In this document: piece after piece, positions 52,747 to 62,617 of the stretch | Layout of the letters: each line of letters begins with the position of its first letter | Numbering within the stretch: position 1 is the stretch's first letter | From: an uncultured Acidobacteriota bacterium | GTDB lineage: Bacteria > Acidobacteriota > CAIWXX01 | NCBI GenBank assembly: GCA_903916735.1 | Contig: CAIWXX010000082.1 | Location: 62,001 to 126,000, forward strand | Direction of reading: 5' to 3' | DNA length: 64,000 bases | The notes under the pieces: model-generated | What the model saw: only the letters and a program-made list of their open reading frames with translations | Told to the model about the DNA's origin: nothing | The model's database searches: none | Made by a program: the position numbers and the translations under genes

Positions 52747-55545
52747 ATGAAGAGGTCTTTGATCCTATTTCTTTTCCTCCTCGCCGTGGATATTCCTTGT
52801 TACCCACAGTCACGCGAGACCGGCGCGATCCGTGGCAAGGTGGTGGACGAACAGAAGGCGACTCTGCCTGGAGTCAGCGTCACACTGACCAGCCCAAGCC
52901 TCATGGGCCCTCGAACCGCCATCACCGATATCTCCGGCGAATTCCGTTTCCCGGCGATTCCACCAGGCGACTACAAGGTGGAAGCCGCACTCTCTGGATT
53001 TGGCACTGTCATCCAGGAGAACATCCGCGTATCTACCACCAGCACAATCAGCCTTGACATCACGATGAAGCCCGCCACAATATCAGAGCTGGTCACCGTG
53101 GTCGCCGAGGCTCCGACTGTGGACCTGAAGTCGACCGAGACGGCTTCCGTGACGCTTTCCAACGAAATCCTGCGCAACATCCCGAACGCCCAATTTTCCA
53201 CGGATATCGTCAACCTCGCTCCCGGCGTCAATGATGATGTCGCCTACGGCGCCGGAAACGGACGCGGCGTCGCCTATCAGCTCGACGGTGTCGGCGTGAA
53301 TGACCCCGATGGCGGAACCGCCTGGGTCTTCGTCGATTACAACATCATCCAGGAAGCCAAGGTCATGGGCATTGGCCTGCCGGCCGAGTACGGGAACTTC
53401 ACGGGCGTCATTTTCAACATCATCACCAAATCGGGCGGCAACCAGCTATCAGGCCACTTCGAAGCCGACTTCCAGGGTCACCCGGAGCGGGGCACTCTGA
53501 AGGGTAGCTTCCCTAGTGGATCTTTCTGGGGCTCCCAGAACAACTCGGCCTATGTCCACGACTGGCCGAACATCACATCCCCCCTCGAAAGCATCTTCGA
53601 TGCCAACGCTCACCTCGGCGGGCCGATCGTCAAGGACAAGCTCTGGTTCTTCGGCGGAGCACAATGGTATCGTTCCAAGAACTGGGTTACCGGCTTCCCG
53701 TATGCTCGGGATTACAAACAGCCCCGATCATTTCTCAAGCTGACTTCCCAGACGTCGCCTCATACGAACATGAGCGGGTCGATCGAGTACGACAACTATA
53801 ATGGCACCTATCGCGGCGCTGATGCCAGGGTCATGCCGGACGCAACACGCGACCAGATAGATCCTGAGGTCGTCATCAACTACGATATGACTCACATCAT
53901 CGGCTCCCAGACGCTCATCGATTTCAAGGCCGCCCTGTTCAACGGCTACTACAACCTCGAGCCTCGGACCGGCCGGAACGTCAACTCACACTACTTCAAC
54001 AACGACAACCCGAACATTCCAGGGGATCAATCAAAGTGGACATACTACAACTGGGGGAGTTACGAAGAACACCCAAGGTCGAGGTTCCAGGCGAACGCCA
54101 GCCTGAGCCACTACACCGACAACTTCATCAAGGGGAAGCACGATTTCAAGTTCGGCGTCGAATTCGAGCACTCCAAAGTCCGTAATCTCCTCTCGTACAC
54201 GGGCGAGAATCACTGGCGATATTACGACCAATGGGGAAATGGCTACAACGGCAACTACAGCGCTTATCAGTATGAGGGCTACAATGCCCGGACGCGGATC
54301 ACGCGGTTGGAGACCTTTGCCCAAGATTCGTGGGAGGTCAACGATCGCCTCAATGTCAATGTCGGTGTGCGCTTCAGTCAGAATTGGGGAAAGATTGCCG
54401 AGCTCTCGGGAAATCAGTACAGCGCATCCCGTGTGGCTCCCCGCGCCGGATTCGCACTCGATATCCTTGGAGACAAGTCGACGGTTCTCAAAGCCCACTA
54501 TGGCGAGTTCACGGATGGGATGTACTCATCCATTCTGGACAGGCTGAGCCCCACATTCTCAGACGGGATTCTCTGGTATTGGGACCCCGGCAGCGAGTCC
54601 TGGTATGAAGGCCACCGCGTGACACACGGGAAGTGGGTCATCGACCCCGGAATCAAGCACCCGTTCATGAGGCAGTTCACGATCGGCGTGGAGAGAGAAA
54701 TCTTCAAGGACACGTCGTTCTCGGTTACATACATCAACCGTGGGTACCACAACTTCATTGGGCCATATAATGCTCTGGCTACTTATGAGGCGGTTCCATA
54801 CTATGTCGAGGAACTGGGGAAGTATTACACGCTCTACAACCTCACATCGGGAGATGCAGCTGAGTGGCATATCACAAATCTCGACAAGATCCGGGATCTT
54901 TACAAGGGCGTCACAGGCTCGTCCACGAATCCCTACCGAAAATACTGGGGCCTTGAGTTCCTCTTCAACAAACGCTTCTCCGATAAATGGCAGCTGCTCG
55001 CCTCATATGTCTACTCCCAGGCGACGGGTACGATCGACAACTCGACATACGAGGATCTTGGCTGGGGACGGGCGACCTATGACCCAAATTTCTGGATTAA
55101 CGCCAATGGTCACATGACAAGCGATCCCACTCACATGATCAAGCTCCAGGGCACATACGTCCTGCCGCATGGGATTAACCTCAACGCCTATTTCCACGCA
55201 ATCACAGGGGATGCATGGGCCCAGAGATACAGGACCGGCAGCAAGGATTTCGATCAGGGCCGGATCACATTCAACACAGAGCCGGCGGGATCGCACCACT
55301 ATCCCATGGCCACGTCGTTGGATCTCAGAGTCGAGAAGACATTCATGTTCGCCTCGAATTACCAGGTGGGACTGATTTTCGACATGTTCAACGTTTTCAA
55401 CACCGACACGATCACCAGCTGGGGCACTCGGATCGGCTACGACTGGTACAACGACCCGACATACGCGCCATCGACTCAAGGTCATGACTTGTCTGATCTG
55501 ATTCTTCCACGGCGGACGAGAGTCGGGATCAGATTGACCTTCTAG
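52747..55545 (+). CDS. Oar-like TonB-dependent outer-membrane receptor 2
   Basis: ATG 52747 follows AGGAGG at a spacing of four and gives MKRSLILFLFLLAVDIPCYP, a signal peptide; the upstream ATG at 52675 adds 24 residues of no signal character. 932 residues. A carboxypeptidase-regulatory-like domain (AIRGKVVDEQKATLPGVSVT, DISGEFRFPAIPPGDYKVEA), plug (TASVTLSNEILRNIPNAQFS; YQLDGVGVNDPDGG) and a beta-barrel ending VGIRLTF. It shares the architecture of receptor 1 but the two are only distantly similar. A strong terminator follows, so it is a single gene unit. Ligand unknown. Confidence 0.93.
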   Translation: MKRSLILFLFLLAVDIPCYPQSRETGAIRGKVVDEQKATLPGVSVTLTSPSLMGPRTAITDISGEFRFPAIPPGDYKVEAALSGFGTVIQENIRVSTTSTISLDITMKPATISELVTVVAEAPTVDLKSTETASVTLSNEILRNIPNAQFSTDIVNLAPGVNDDVAYGAGNGRGVAYQLDGVGVNDPDGGTAWVFVDYNIIQEAKVMGIGLPAEYGNFTGVIFNIITKSGGNQLSGHFEADFQGHPERGTLKGSFPSGSFWGSQNNSAYVHDWPNITSPLESIFDANAHLGGPIVKDKLWFFGGAQWYRSKNWVTGFPYARDYKQPRSFLKLTSQTSPHTNMSGSIEYDNYNGTYRGADARVMPDATRDQIDPEVVINYDMTHIIGSQTLIDFKAALFNGYYNLEPRTGRNVNSHYFNNDNPNIPGDQSKWTYYNWGSYEEHPRSRFQANASLSHYTDNFIKGKHDFKFGVEFEHSKVRNLLSYTGENHWRYYDQWGNGYNGNYSAYQYEGYNARTRITRLETFAQDSWEVNDRLNVNVGVRFSQNWGKIAELSGNQYSASRVAPRAGFALDILGDKSTVLKAHYGEFTDGMYSSILDRLSPTFSDGILWYWDPGSESWYEGHRVTHGKWVIDPGIKHPFMRQFTIGVEREIFKDTSFSVTYINRGYHNFIGPYNALATYEAVPYYVEELGKYYTLYNLTSGDAAEWHITNLDKIRDLYKGVTGSSTNPYRKYWGLEFLFNKRFSDKWQLLASYVYSQATGTIDNSTYEDLGWGRATYDPNFWINANGHMTSDPTHMIKLQGTYVLPHGINLNAYFHAITGDAWAQRYRTGSKDFDQGRITFNTEPAGSHHYPMATSLDLRVEKTFMFASNYQVGLIFDMFNVFNTDTITSWGTRIGYDWYNDPTYAPSTQGHDLSDLILPRRTRVGIRLTF

Positions 55546-55577
55546 GAGTGCCGCAAACTCAGGTTGTCATTTCCATC

Positions 55578-55609
55578 AAAGGGGCAGCGGAAAATGGCTG
55601 CCCCTTTTT
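55578..55609 (+). terminator. Rho-independent terminator after TonB receptor 2
   Basis: AAAGGGGCAGC (55578-55588) pairs with GCTGCCCCTTT, followed by T residues. It begins 32 bases after the stop codon. Confidence 0.9.
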
Positions 55610-55714
55610 ATGTCCCGCTCACCATTGTTGGACCCTTAGTGTCTAAAACGGCGAAATGTCGACAAGAAACGGCAAGATCTTCGGAACATGCAAGATCCCA
55701 TCCGAACCTCTTGG

Positions 55715-55785
55715 GAATGCAGGAAGTAAGGAAACCAGGAACGACCCCGATCATTGCCGGCACACTGCCTTCCGTTCCTGCATTC
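55715..55785. repeat. Intergenic inverted repeat
   Basis: GAATGCAGGAA (55715-55725) and TTCCTGCATTC (55775-55785) are exact reverse complements; the inner flanks (AAGGAAACC, GGAAGGCAG) are also partly complementary. Possible dispersed hairpin element in the 304-base gap before the next gene, which otherwise shows nothing. Confidence 0.5.
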
Positions 55786-55913
55786 TTCCATTCCTAGCTT
55801 CCTGAGAGGTCTGGAGTCGCTCTGTGGTGCGCCCACCGTCTTTGGTTCTGGCTCCGCGCCAGGGTTAGGCATTCCTGGTGAGGGCCTCTGTTATGGGCTA
55901 AAATGGCGCCGTC

Positions 55914-58241
55914 ATGAAAAAGCGCCGATTGGCAATCGCCTTCTTTGCAGTCGCTGCAGTGATTCTTGGCGTCGCTTACAAGCTCTTCTTTCAGGAGCCG
56001 GGATTTGCCCAACTCAGAGGTAATCACCAATTCAATCTGATCCTGATCACATTGGACACGACGAGGGCCGACCATCTGGCATGCTATGGATGCACGCACG
56101 TCGAAACACCAACAATTGATCGCTTTGCCGAGCATGGGGTCAGGTTCGAGAGATGCTTCGCCCAGACACCTCTCACGCTGCCATCCCACACATCGATCAT
56201 GACAGGGACGCTGCCTCTCTTTCACGGCGTCCGGGACAACGGCGGGGTTTTCGTTCCCCAGGGACTTGAGACGCTGGCTGAGCTCTTCAAGCACAAGGGA
56301 TACGAAACCGGCGCATTCGTCGCCGCCTATGTACTCGACTCCAAATGGGGATTGAATCAGGGCTTCGACTATTACTTCGATCGGTTCGATTTGAGCAAGT
56401 TCAAGCGAATCTCTCTGGGAACGGTCCAGCGGCCGGCCAACGAAGTCATGGACGAGGCCCTGCCATGGCTTGAGAAACGGAAGGATAAAAATTTCTTTGC
56501 CTGGGTTCACCTCTACGACCCGCATTCTCCCTACGAGCCGCCTGCACCGTTCAACAAGCAATATGCAGAGCACCCGTACCTGGGCGAAATCGCATTCGCC
56601 GATTCGCAGATTCAACGACTCTGGCGGTTCCTCGAAACCAGCAGCCTCCTCGACAGAACCTTTTTGGTATTCGCCGCGGATCATGGCGAGAGTTTGGGAG
56701 AACATAACGAGTCAAGCCACGGATTCTTCATCTATCAGGGCGCGATCCATGTTCCGCTTATTATCGTCACGCCCTTCAAGAGGTTTCAGGGAGTTGTATC
56801 GCCCGAGACCGCTAGCCTAGTCGACCTGATGCCCACGATTTGTGAAATGGAGGGAATTCCCATCCCGATTCAGGTTCAGGGAAAGAGCCTGCTCCCGGCG
56901 TTCTACAACCATCGTCAAAAAGAAGCGCCGCTCGCTTATTCTGAAACCTACTATCCCCGCTTCCACTATGGGTGGTCGGACCTCAAGAGCATTCAAAACG
57001 AAAAGTATAAGTTGATCATATCTCCAGAGCCTGAGCTTTACGACATCGCCGATGATCCCAGTGAAGAGAAAAATCTCGTCTGGTCGCAGCAAGATGTTTA
57101 CCGGAACATGAATGCTGCGGCCGAAACTCTCATCCGTGAATCCGGCAAGAACGCGTACCAGACGGACGAAACAAAAATAGATGAGGAGACCCGGGAGAAG
57201 CTGGCATCGCTCGGTTATGTCGGATCGTTCTCAAACCCCGCGAAGCTCGAGGGCAAGACGCTGGCCAATCCCAAGGAAAAAATCGGCGTCTATAACGAAC
57301 TTTCTCATGCACGCGAAATGGGGATGAGCGGCAAGCCGGAAGAGGCTATTAAGATCATCAGGGGAATCATCGCCACCGATCCCGACATCACGGACGCCTA
57401 TTTTTCGATCGGCAATATTTACTTCCAGCAGCAGAGGTACCGGGAGGCTATCGACTATTTCAAACAAGTTCTCGGCCGCAAGCCCGATGACTCCTTCGCC
57501 GCCATCAACATCACACTGGCTTATGAGGGAATGAACCAATTCACTGAAGCCGAAGAGTTCGTGCTGAACTATCTCAGCAAAGGCTTCAAGGAGCCTCAGC
57601 TCTATTTCATGCTGGGCAATATGAACTTCATCCAGAAGAATTACGACAAGGCGATTTCCTATTTCGAGACCTGCCTTTCGCTCAACGCCGAATCCGCGTC
57701 TTCGCACAATATTCTCGGCGCCATCTATTTGGTCAAGGGCGAGTTGCACCGCGCCGAGGAGCATCTGCAAAAAGCCATGCAACTGAATCCGCGCCTAACA
57801 AACCTGCATTACAACTGGGCGCAGATGGACGAGAAGGAGGGCATGCTCCAGGAGGCGGAGGCTGAATACATGAAGGAGCTTGAATGCTCTCCCAAGCACT
57901 TCAAGGCCATGTATAACTTGTCCCATCTCTACCGGGAGACCAACAATGAAGCAAAGGAATACGAATATCTAAAGCGCTGCCTGGACACGGACCCGGATTT
58001 TCCACTGACCTATTTCTATCTGGCGCGAATTTACCTCCGCCGCGGCGAGCGATATCAGGAAGCGGTCGACCTCGTCAAAAAGGGAATCGATCTCAAGCCC
58101 GAGAGAAGCGAACTGCCCCTGGCGTATTTTCTCCTCGCCGATCTCTACAACCGTCTGGGAGATCAGGCGATGTCCAGGAAATGCGCACAGAAGGGACAGG
58201 AACTGGCAGCATCAGCGGATGGCGACAACCCGCAAAATTGA
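55914..58241 (+). CDS. Membrane-anchored sulfatase-like hydrolase with C-terminal TPR domain
   Basis: 775 residues. One transmembrane helix at about 6-24 (LAIAFFAVAAVILGVAYKLF) anchors a periplasmic alkaline-phosphatase-superfamily domain (NLILITLDTTRADHLACYGC, FAADHGESLGEH, VDLMPTICEM). At the sulfatase active site, where CxPxR is expected, it has LTLPSHTSIMTG. The formylglycine cysteine is replaced by Thr and the Arg by His, so it is unlikely to be an ordinary formylglycine sulfatase. From about residue 445, TPR repeats follow (DAYFSIGNIYFQQQRYREAI, AISYFETCLSLNAESASSHN). It converges on the GWxTD gene with six bases between stops. Phosphatase, phosphotransferase or sulfatase activity is open. 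Confidence 0.88.
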   Translation: MKKRRLAIAFFAVAAVILGVAYKLFFQEPGFAQLRGNHQFNLILITLDTTRADHLACYGCTHVETPTIDRFAEHGVRFERCFAQTPLTLPSHTSIMTGTLPLFHGVRDNGGVFVPQGLETLAELFKHKGYETGAFVAAYVLDSKWGLNQGFDYYFDRFDLSKFKRISLGTVQRPANEVMDEALPWLEKRKDKNFFAWVHLYDPHSPYEPPAPFNKQYAEHPYLGEIAFADSQIQRLWRFLETSSLLDRTFLVFAADHGESLGEHNESSHGFFIYQGAIHVPLIIVTPFKRFQGVVSPETASLVDLMPTICEMEGIPIPIQVQGKSLLPAFYNHRQKEAPLAYSETYYPRFHYGWSDLKSIQNEKYKLIISPEPELYDIADDPSEEKNLVWSQQDVYRNMNAAAETLIRESGKNAYQTDETKIDEETREKLASLGYVGSFSNPAKLEGKTLANPKEKIGVYNELSHAREMGMSGKPEEAIKIIRGIIATDPDITDAYFSIGNIYFQQQRYREAIDYFKQVLGRKPDDSFAAINITLAYEGMNQFTEAEEFVLNYLSKGFKEPQLYFMLGNMNFIQKNYDKAISYFETCLSLNAESASSHNILGAIYLVKGELHRAEEHLQKAMQLNPRLTNLHYNWAQMDEKEGMLQEAEAEYMKELECSPKHFKAMYNLSHLYRETNNEAKEYEYLKRCLDTDPDFPLTYFYLARIYLRRGERYQEAVDLVKKGIDLKPERSELPLAYFLLADLYNRLGDQAMSRKCAQKGQELAASADGDNPQN

Positions 58242-58247
58242 AGAGGG

Positions 58248-60311
58248 CTATTCCAGTCCGACGCTCTTTTCCGCCTGTTCCTCGAGCTCCTTGATTGAGC
58301 GTTGATCAGGCAGAAGGGCCAACGATTTCCGAAGCAGGGGCAGTGCTTTTTCGGGACGGCTGAGATTCATGTAGCACTCGGCAGCCAAGTTGAGCACGCC
58401 GATTTCGGTAGTCTCTAACATGATCTTTTCGAGATACTCTGCCGATGAGGCCCAATCATGAAGACCCGCGAAATCGAGGGCGATGACCTTGGCGGTTTCG
58501 CGGTCCGGCTTTAGTTCGTAGAGAGGAACAGCATGGTCAAGGGATTCCCTGTAGCGGTTCAGTCCATAAAGGGTTTTCGCCAACAATAGACGAACAGCCG
58601 GGTCGTCCCTCGCCTGCAGCGCCTTGCTCAGTAGATCTCGTGCGCGGCCGTAGTCTCCAGCTGCGAAATACTCGCTTCCTAAGATCATCAGGCTCTCGGA
58701 ACCCGGGAATGGCTCATGCATCCGGGCGTAAACCCAGGGCACCGTCGGATAAGGTCGCGCGAGTACAGAGAAACTCTCCTTCTCCGAAATTATTTTGTTG
58801 CCACCCGGGCCGAGAGCCGAGACGTCGACTCGGTAGTCACCCGGTTTGGCACCGGCCAGGGAGTAAGTCCCTGCCAACGTGAAATTCATCGCACCGGCGG
58901 CATTCAAAGAACTGACAGCAGCCAGCGGCAGGGTGGCCACCACCTTTCCAGTGTCGAGAGAGATGATCTCCGCAACGGCAGTGGGGCTTGCAGCCGGCTT
59001 CTGGCCAAAGAAGTCCCAAGCCTGAATGAGAACTCCAAGTTTTTCATCGGGCAAGAACTCATTGCGCGCCCCGACGAGGAATTGATATCCGTCGAAAACA
59101 AATGGCTTGAGACTCGCCCTCTGTGCCTCCGCCACCGCCTCCTGGCTGTGAAAGATCAGAGGAGCGCTCAGGCGCGCCGTCCCAGCATCCGGCACGACAA
59201 GGCGTGTCTCGAAAGAGGAGAAATCCTTGGAGGTTTTATTCTTCAGAAGGAAGAGCGCACGGTGCTCTCCAGGGATCACCGGCAGGATGTCCTGAAAGGC
59301 GAATTTCCGGCGTTCATGTTCCTTGTATTGCTCGGGAGTCATCTGAAGCGGGATCTCTTCCGTCCTCTCGAATATCGGGGATCCGTGAACATCCTCCAGT
59401 CTCAGAATAAACTCGAAGCTCGCATAGATTTCCGCCCTGTAGGCCCCGAAATTCATCTTCTCCGGCTCGATGGTCCAGTGAATAAAAGGCTGCCCGCTCT
59501 CCTTGAACACCTTCACCTGGAAAGCACTTCTGAGATAGTTCGCGATGTATTCTGTTTCGACATAATCCTTATACGAAAGGTAGGAGCGAGCATATCCGCC
59601 GGAATATTTTTTCTCCGGCAGTTGTTTGATGGAAGCGATGAGATTGGACGAGGAAAAGCTGCCGAGCCCGCTCTGCTTCTCGCCGGGAATGTAGCTGATC
59701 GCGGCAGCTGCGAGCTCTGAGCTCGTGTTCTTGATGATCTGAAGTGCGGCCCCACGCTGGCTTGGACTGAAAGACATGCGGGACGAGACGAGTTTCTCAG
59801 GGCCTTCGATGCCCGGATAGTAAAGTTTGTAATCGCCAATGCCTTCCGGCTGGTAGAAAACAAGATAGAAGAAGGCCGGCAGGCCGAACTGTGCAGAGCC
59901 TTGGTAGAACCAAAGCTCCATCGGCCAGAGATCGGAATGGGTTGTGAAGAGCCGGCGCTCGCGAGGCGGCCCGAGGAGCAGACAATAAAAACCGCGCTCG
60001 GTCCGGCTACCACGCTTGGGCGAATCATAGCCGAATGTTAGGTCCGCGAAACGGACCCTTTCCATATACTCCTTTTCGAACTCATTGAATGATGTGTCGG
60101 GCAGCGTGTCGCGAGCTCGCCAGAAGAGGATGATGAATTTTTCCCTCTCGGCTGAAGTTCGGAGCTGGAGGAAAACTTCGCGTTCGGTCTTCGTGATAAT
60201 CGGGGAGACATCTTCGATCCACATCTCATGTTCGAGGATCAGCTTTTCTTCCGAGAAGAGGATACCGGACACGAACAGCAGGGGCAAAATGAACAACAGT
60301 GCGTGAGTCAT
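58248..60311 (-). CDS. Exported GWxTD-domain protein with C-terminal TPR-like region
   Basis: The ATG at 60311 is used, since MTHALLFILPLLFVSGILFS is a signal peptide; the open frame to 60704 has no such reading. 687 residues. The N-terminal domain (LILEHEMWIEDVSPIITKTE, REKFIILFWRARDTLPDTSF, NEFEKEYMERVRFADLTFGY) is the GWxTD family, common in Acidobacteriota, with unknown function. A long beta-rich middle includes Ig-like parts. The last 130 residues resemble TPRs (FAAGDYGRARDLLSKALQAR, ECYMNLSRPEKALPLLRKSL). The convergent sulfatase-like neighbour also ends in TPRs; whether they cooperate is unknown. Confidence 0.85.
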   Translation of the reverse strand: MTHALLFILPLLFVSGILFSEEKLILEHEMWIEDVSPIITKTEREVFLQLRTSAEREKFIILFWRARDTLPDTSFNEFEKEYMERVRFADLTFGYDSPKRGSRTERGFYCLLLGPPRERRLFTTHSDLWPMELWFYQGSAQFGLPAFFYLVFYQPEGIGDYKLYYPGIEGPEKLVSSRMSFSPSQRGAALQIIKNTSSELAAAAISYIPGEKQSGLGSFSSSNLIASIKQLPEKKYSGGYARSYLSYKDYVETEYIANYLRSAFQVKVFKESGQPFIHWTIEPEKMNFGAYRAEIYASFEFILRLEDVHGSPIFERTEEIPLQMTPEQYKEHERRKFAFQDILPVIPGEHRALFLLKNKTSKDFSSFETRLVVPDAGTARLSAPLIFHSQEAVAEAQRASLKPFVFDGYQFLVGARNEFLPDEKLGVLIQAWDFFGQKPAASPTAVAEIISLDTGKVVATLPLAAVSSLNAAGAMNFTLAGTYSLAGAKPGDYRVDVSALGPGGNKIISEKESFSVLARPYPTVPWVYARMHEPFPGSESLMILGSEYFAAGDYGRARDLLSKALQARDDPAVRLLLAKTLYGLNRYRESLDHAVPLYELKPDRETAKVIALDFAGLHDWASSAEYLEKIMLETTEIGVLNLAAECYMNLSRPEKALPLLRKSLALLPDQRSIKELEEQAEKSVGLE

Positions 60312-60716
60312 TATCAGCGACCTGTTTTTATTTTGCCCGTGTCGTGCGCCGGAAACTGCCGACCATATCCAATGCATACCGATCGTCCGGCTCTGGGTCA
60401 TCCCCTTTGCGAATGCAGGTGAATTCCGTCCATGACAATGGGCACGTTGACGCGTGGCGACAATGTTCTCCTCAATCCCTCGAATCATTGAAAAGACCGC
60501 GTCGGAATGACGCACGACACCAGAATACCATAGACGCATCGTGTTTTCCCGGATCACAATCGCGGTGCAGGGGTTCCTTCGTGCCTCCTGCGCTGCGGAA
60601 CCCCTGGGGTAGCATTGAGCAGCTTGAGCAAAACCCTGATGTTTGATATTTTTGATAGCGCCTTTCTGGATGAGCATACTAGTGGGAAGCAAAATCAGGT
60701 ACATCGAAGGACACTT
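60312..60716 (+). promoter_or_regulatory. Upstream region of the GntR regulator with hairpin and sigma70 promoter
   Basis: A perfect 10-bp stem, CAGGGGTTCC (60568-60577) with GGAACCCCTG (60597-60606), is followed by TTGAGC (60624-60629), 17 bases and TATTTT (60647-60652), a usable sigma70 promoter. GAAGG at 60706-60710 is the ribosome-binding site for 60717. Confidence 0.55.
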
Positions 60717-61391
60717 ATGAGTGAACCAAGCATTCTCAACGTGAAATCGTTAAAAGAACAAGTCTATGAATACCTGCGGCAGCAGATGAGCAGCGGAGAT
60801 CTCCATCCCGGTTCCGTCATTGATCTGAATGCCACGAGCAAAAAGTTGGGCATCAGCAAGACGCCTCTGCGCGACGCCCTCATCATGCTCGAAAGCGAAG
60901 GCTTCGTTGAAATACTCCCCCGACGGGGAGTTTATGTGAAAACGCTATCGCTTCAGGAAATCCGCGAGTTCTATCAGATCATCGGTGCCCTCGAAAGCAC
61001 AGCCCTGTTGGCGTCCGCAAATCGCCTCGGGTCTTCTGAGCTCACCGCTATGAGGGATCTCAATACCGCCATGAAACGCGCTCTCGACGAGAACGATTTT
61101 GACACATACTACGCACGGAACCTTGCATTCCACGATCTCTACATCGGATGTTCCGGAAACACGACCCTGGCCAAAACCGTTCATCTTTTAAAAAAGCGCT
61201 TGTATGATTTCCCGCGCCAGGTGGGCTTCGTCAAGGAGTGGGAATATGCGTCGATCGGAGAACACCAACGCATCATCGATCTGCTGGCGGCGGGTGATGT
61301 TAAAGGTGCTGCCGGCTATATCCGCGACATCCATTGGTCATTTGAAACCCAGGAAAATTTCATCAATCAATATTATCGGAACATCGAATAA
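60717..61391 (+). CDS. GntR-family transcriptional regulator, FCD (FadR-like) type
   Basis: 224 residues from ATG 60717, six bases after GAAGG. The N-terminal winged helix (LKEQVYEYLRQQMSSGDLHP, ATSKKLGISKTPLRDALIML, ESEGFVEILPRRGVYV) is GntR type. The C-terminal helical FCD domain (FYQIIGALESTALLASANRL, YYARNLAFHDLYIGCSGN, GEHQRIIDLLAAGDVKGA) has the conserved Asp and His residues that bind a metal and a carboxylate ligand. Such regulators usually control genes for organic or amino acid use. No adjacent metabolic gene is present, so its target may lie elsewhere, possibly even the hypE operator in this window. Confidence 0.92.
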   Translation: MSEPSILNVKSLKEQVYEYLRQQMSSGDLHPGSVIDLNATSKKLGISKTPLRDALIMLESEGFVEILPRRGVYVKTLSLQEIREFYQIIGALESTALLASANRLGSSELTAMRDLNTAMKRALDENDFDTYYARNLAFHDLYIGCSGNTTLAKTVHLLKKRLYDFPRQVGFVKEWEYASIGEHQRIIDLLAAGDVKGAAGYIRDIHWSFETQENFINQYYRNIE

Positions 61392-61645
61392 CGATTCACG
61401 GGAAACCCCATAAGCCTGCGACAAAATTCTCGCATTGAGCGTTCCGGCGTGGGCGTCAGTGTCATCGCGGCTCTCAGTTACAGCCTGGGGTCACAATCGA
61501 ATTCCAAATTAAGTCCCCGGTTCGGTCAGCAGGATCCCAATACTCACCGGGGAATTCGGGATGCTGCCATTACGCGTAGGGATCGGCGACATCGCGTTGC
61601 GCCATCAGGTTCGGCGTGCCGTCTCTCCAGTCACTCCGTCGATGA

Positions 61646-62529
61646 TCAGGGAGCGGGCGCCGAGAGGGGCAACCGGATGATGAATCCGGCGCCCGCATCG
61701 GCGGCGTTTTCAGCGCGAATCGAACCGCCATATCCTTCGACAATCGCCCTCACAATGGCCAGGCCCAATCCAGTATGTCCGTCTTTCTCGTGAGAGGAAC
61801 CTGGGCGATAGGCGAAGAACCTTTCAAAAATACGATTGATGTGCTGCTCCGGGATGCCGGGGCCTTGATCTTTTATCACTACGACGGCGGCGGCGCCGCC
61901 TTGACCGGAGAGCGCCACGTGCACGACGCTATTTTCCGGTGGAAAGCCGGCGGCATTTTCCAGGACATTTTCAAAAACCTGCGCCAGGCGCTCGGGAGAG
62001 GCATCGACCAACAGGGGTCCGTCGGTCTTTGCCAATTCAATTTGAAGGTTCCGATCCTGCCTCAGTTGAAAACCGGAGACCATCGCTTCAAGCAACTCGT
62101 GCAGATCGACCACCCGTCGCTCTTCCTTATCCAGTCGCGCATCGATGTGGGAAACATCGCGTACATCCGCCAGCAGATGCTCCACGCGCGCGGTTTCGCA
62201 CAGAATAATGTCGATAAACCGACTTCGCTCATCCTGAGTCTCGACCTCACGCAACATTTCAGCCGCGGCGCGCATCCATTTGTTGATCGAGACGCTGAAG
62301 GAGCCGCTGAGCTGAAACGGCATCCAGAAGAGGCGCCCCCGAGAGTGCCGCCGCTGCGAGCCTCCCCTGCTGGACCATGGCCCGTTCCTGCTCCACCAGC
62401 ATCTGTTTCTCATACACATCCAGGCACAACAAACCGGCAACAGGCAGGAAGACCAGAAGGATATTGAACGCCAGCAGACGATATCGAAATCGTCGACAGT
62501 TGTCTGAGTATCGATTCTGGACGGCTCAC
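61646..62529 (-). pseudogene. Broken sensor histidine kinase, partner of the OmpR-type regulator
   Basis: The intact part is the ATPase end: AEMLREVETQDERSRFIDII, LLADVRDVSHIDARL, VFENVLENAAGFPPENSVVH, DQGPGIPEQHINRIFERFF and GLGLAIVRAIVEGYGGSIRA. Upstream, a GTG at 62529 opens SRPESILRQLSTISI, then another frame gives RYRLLAFNILLVFLPVAGLL and CLDVYEKQMLVEQERAMVQQ, the N-terminal membrane segment of such kinases, up to LLQRLDQQ near 62290. There it joins, out of frame, to the middle of the phosphorylation domain. The rest of the sensor, the second helix, HAMP and the phospho-accepting His are missing. At least one frameshift (near 62480) and one large deletion (near 62290) are needed to explain this. 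Confidence 0.75.
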
Positions 62530-62617
62530 TCGAAATAGCTCCCGAGGAAAAAGTAAAAAGAGGGCCGTCTCGAATGCCGCCATTGTACCGTCGACTCATT
62601 CATTTTGATAAAACGAT

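Noticed and set aside
58716-59720. 334-codon plus-strand ORF
   Set aside because: Antisense to the GWxTD gene and without protein-like motifs or a ribosome-binding site.
61775-62467. 230-codon plus-strand ORF
   Set aside because: Antisense to the histidine kinase remnant, whose ATPase motifs are unmistakable.
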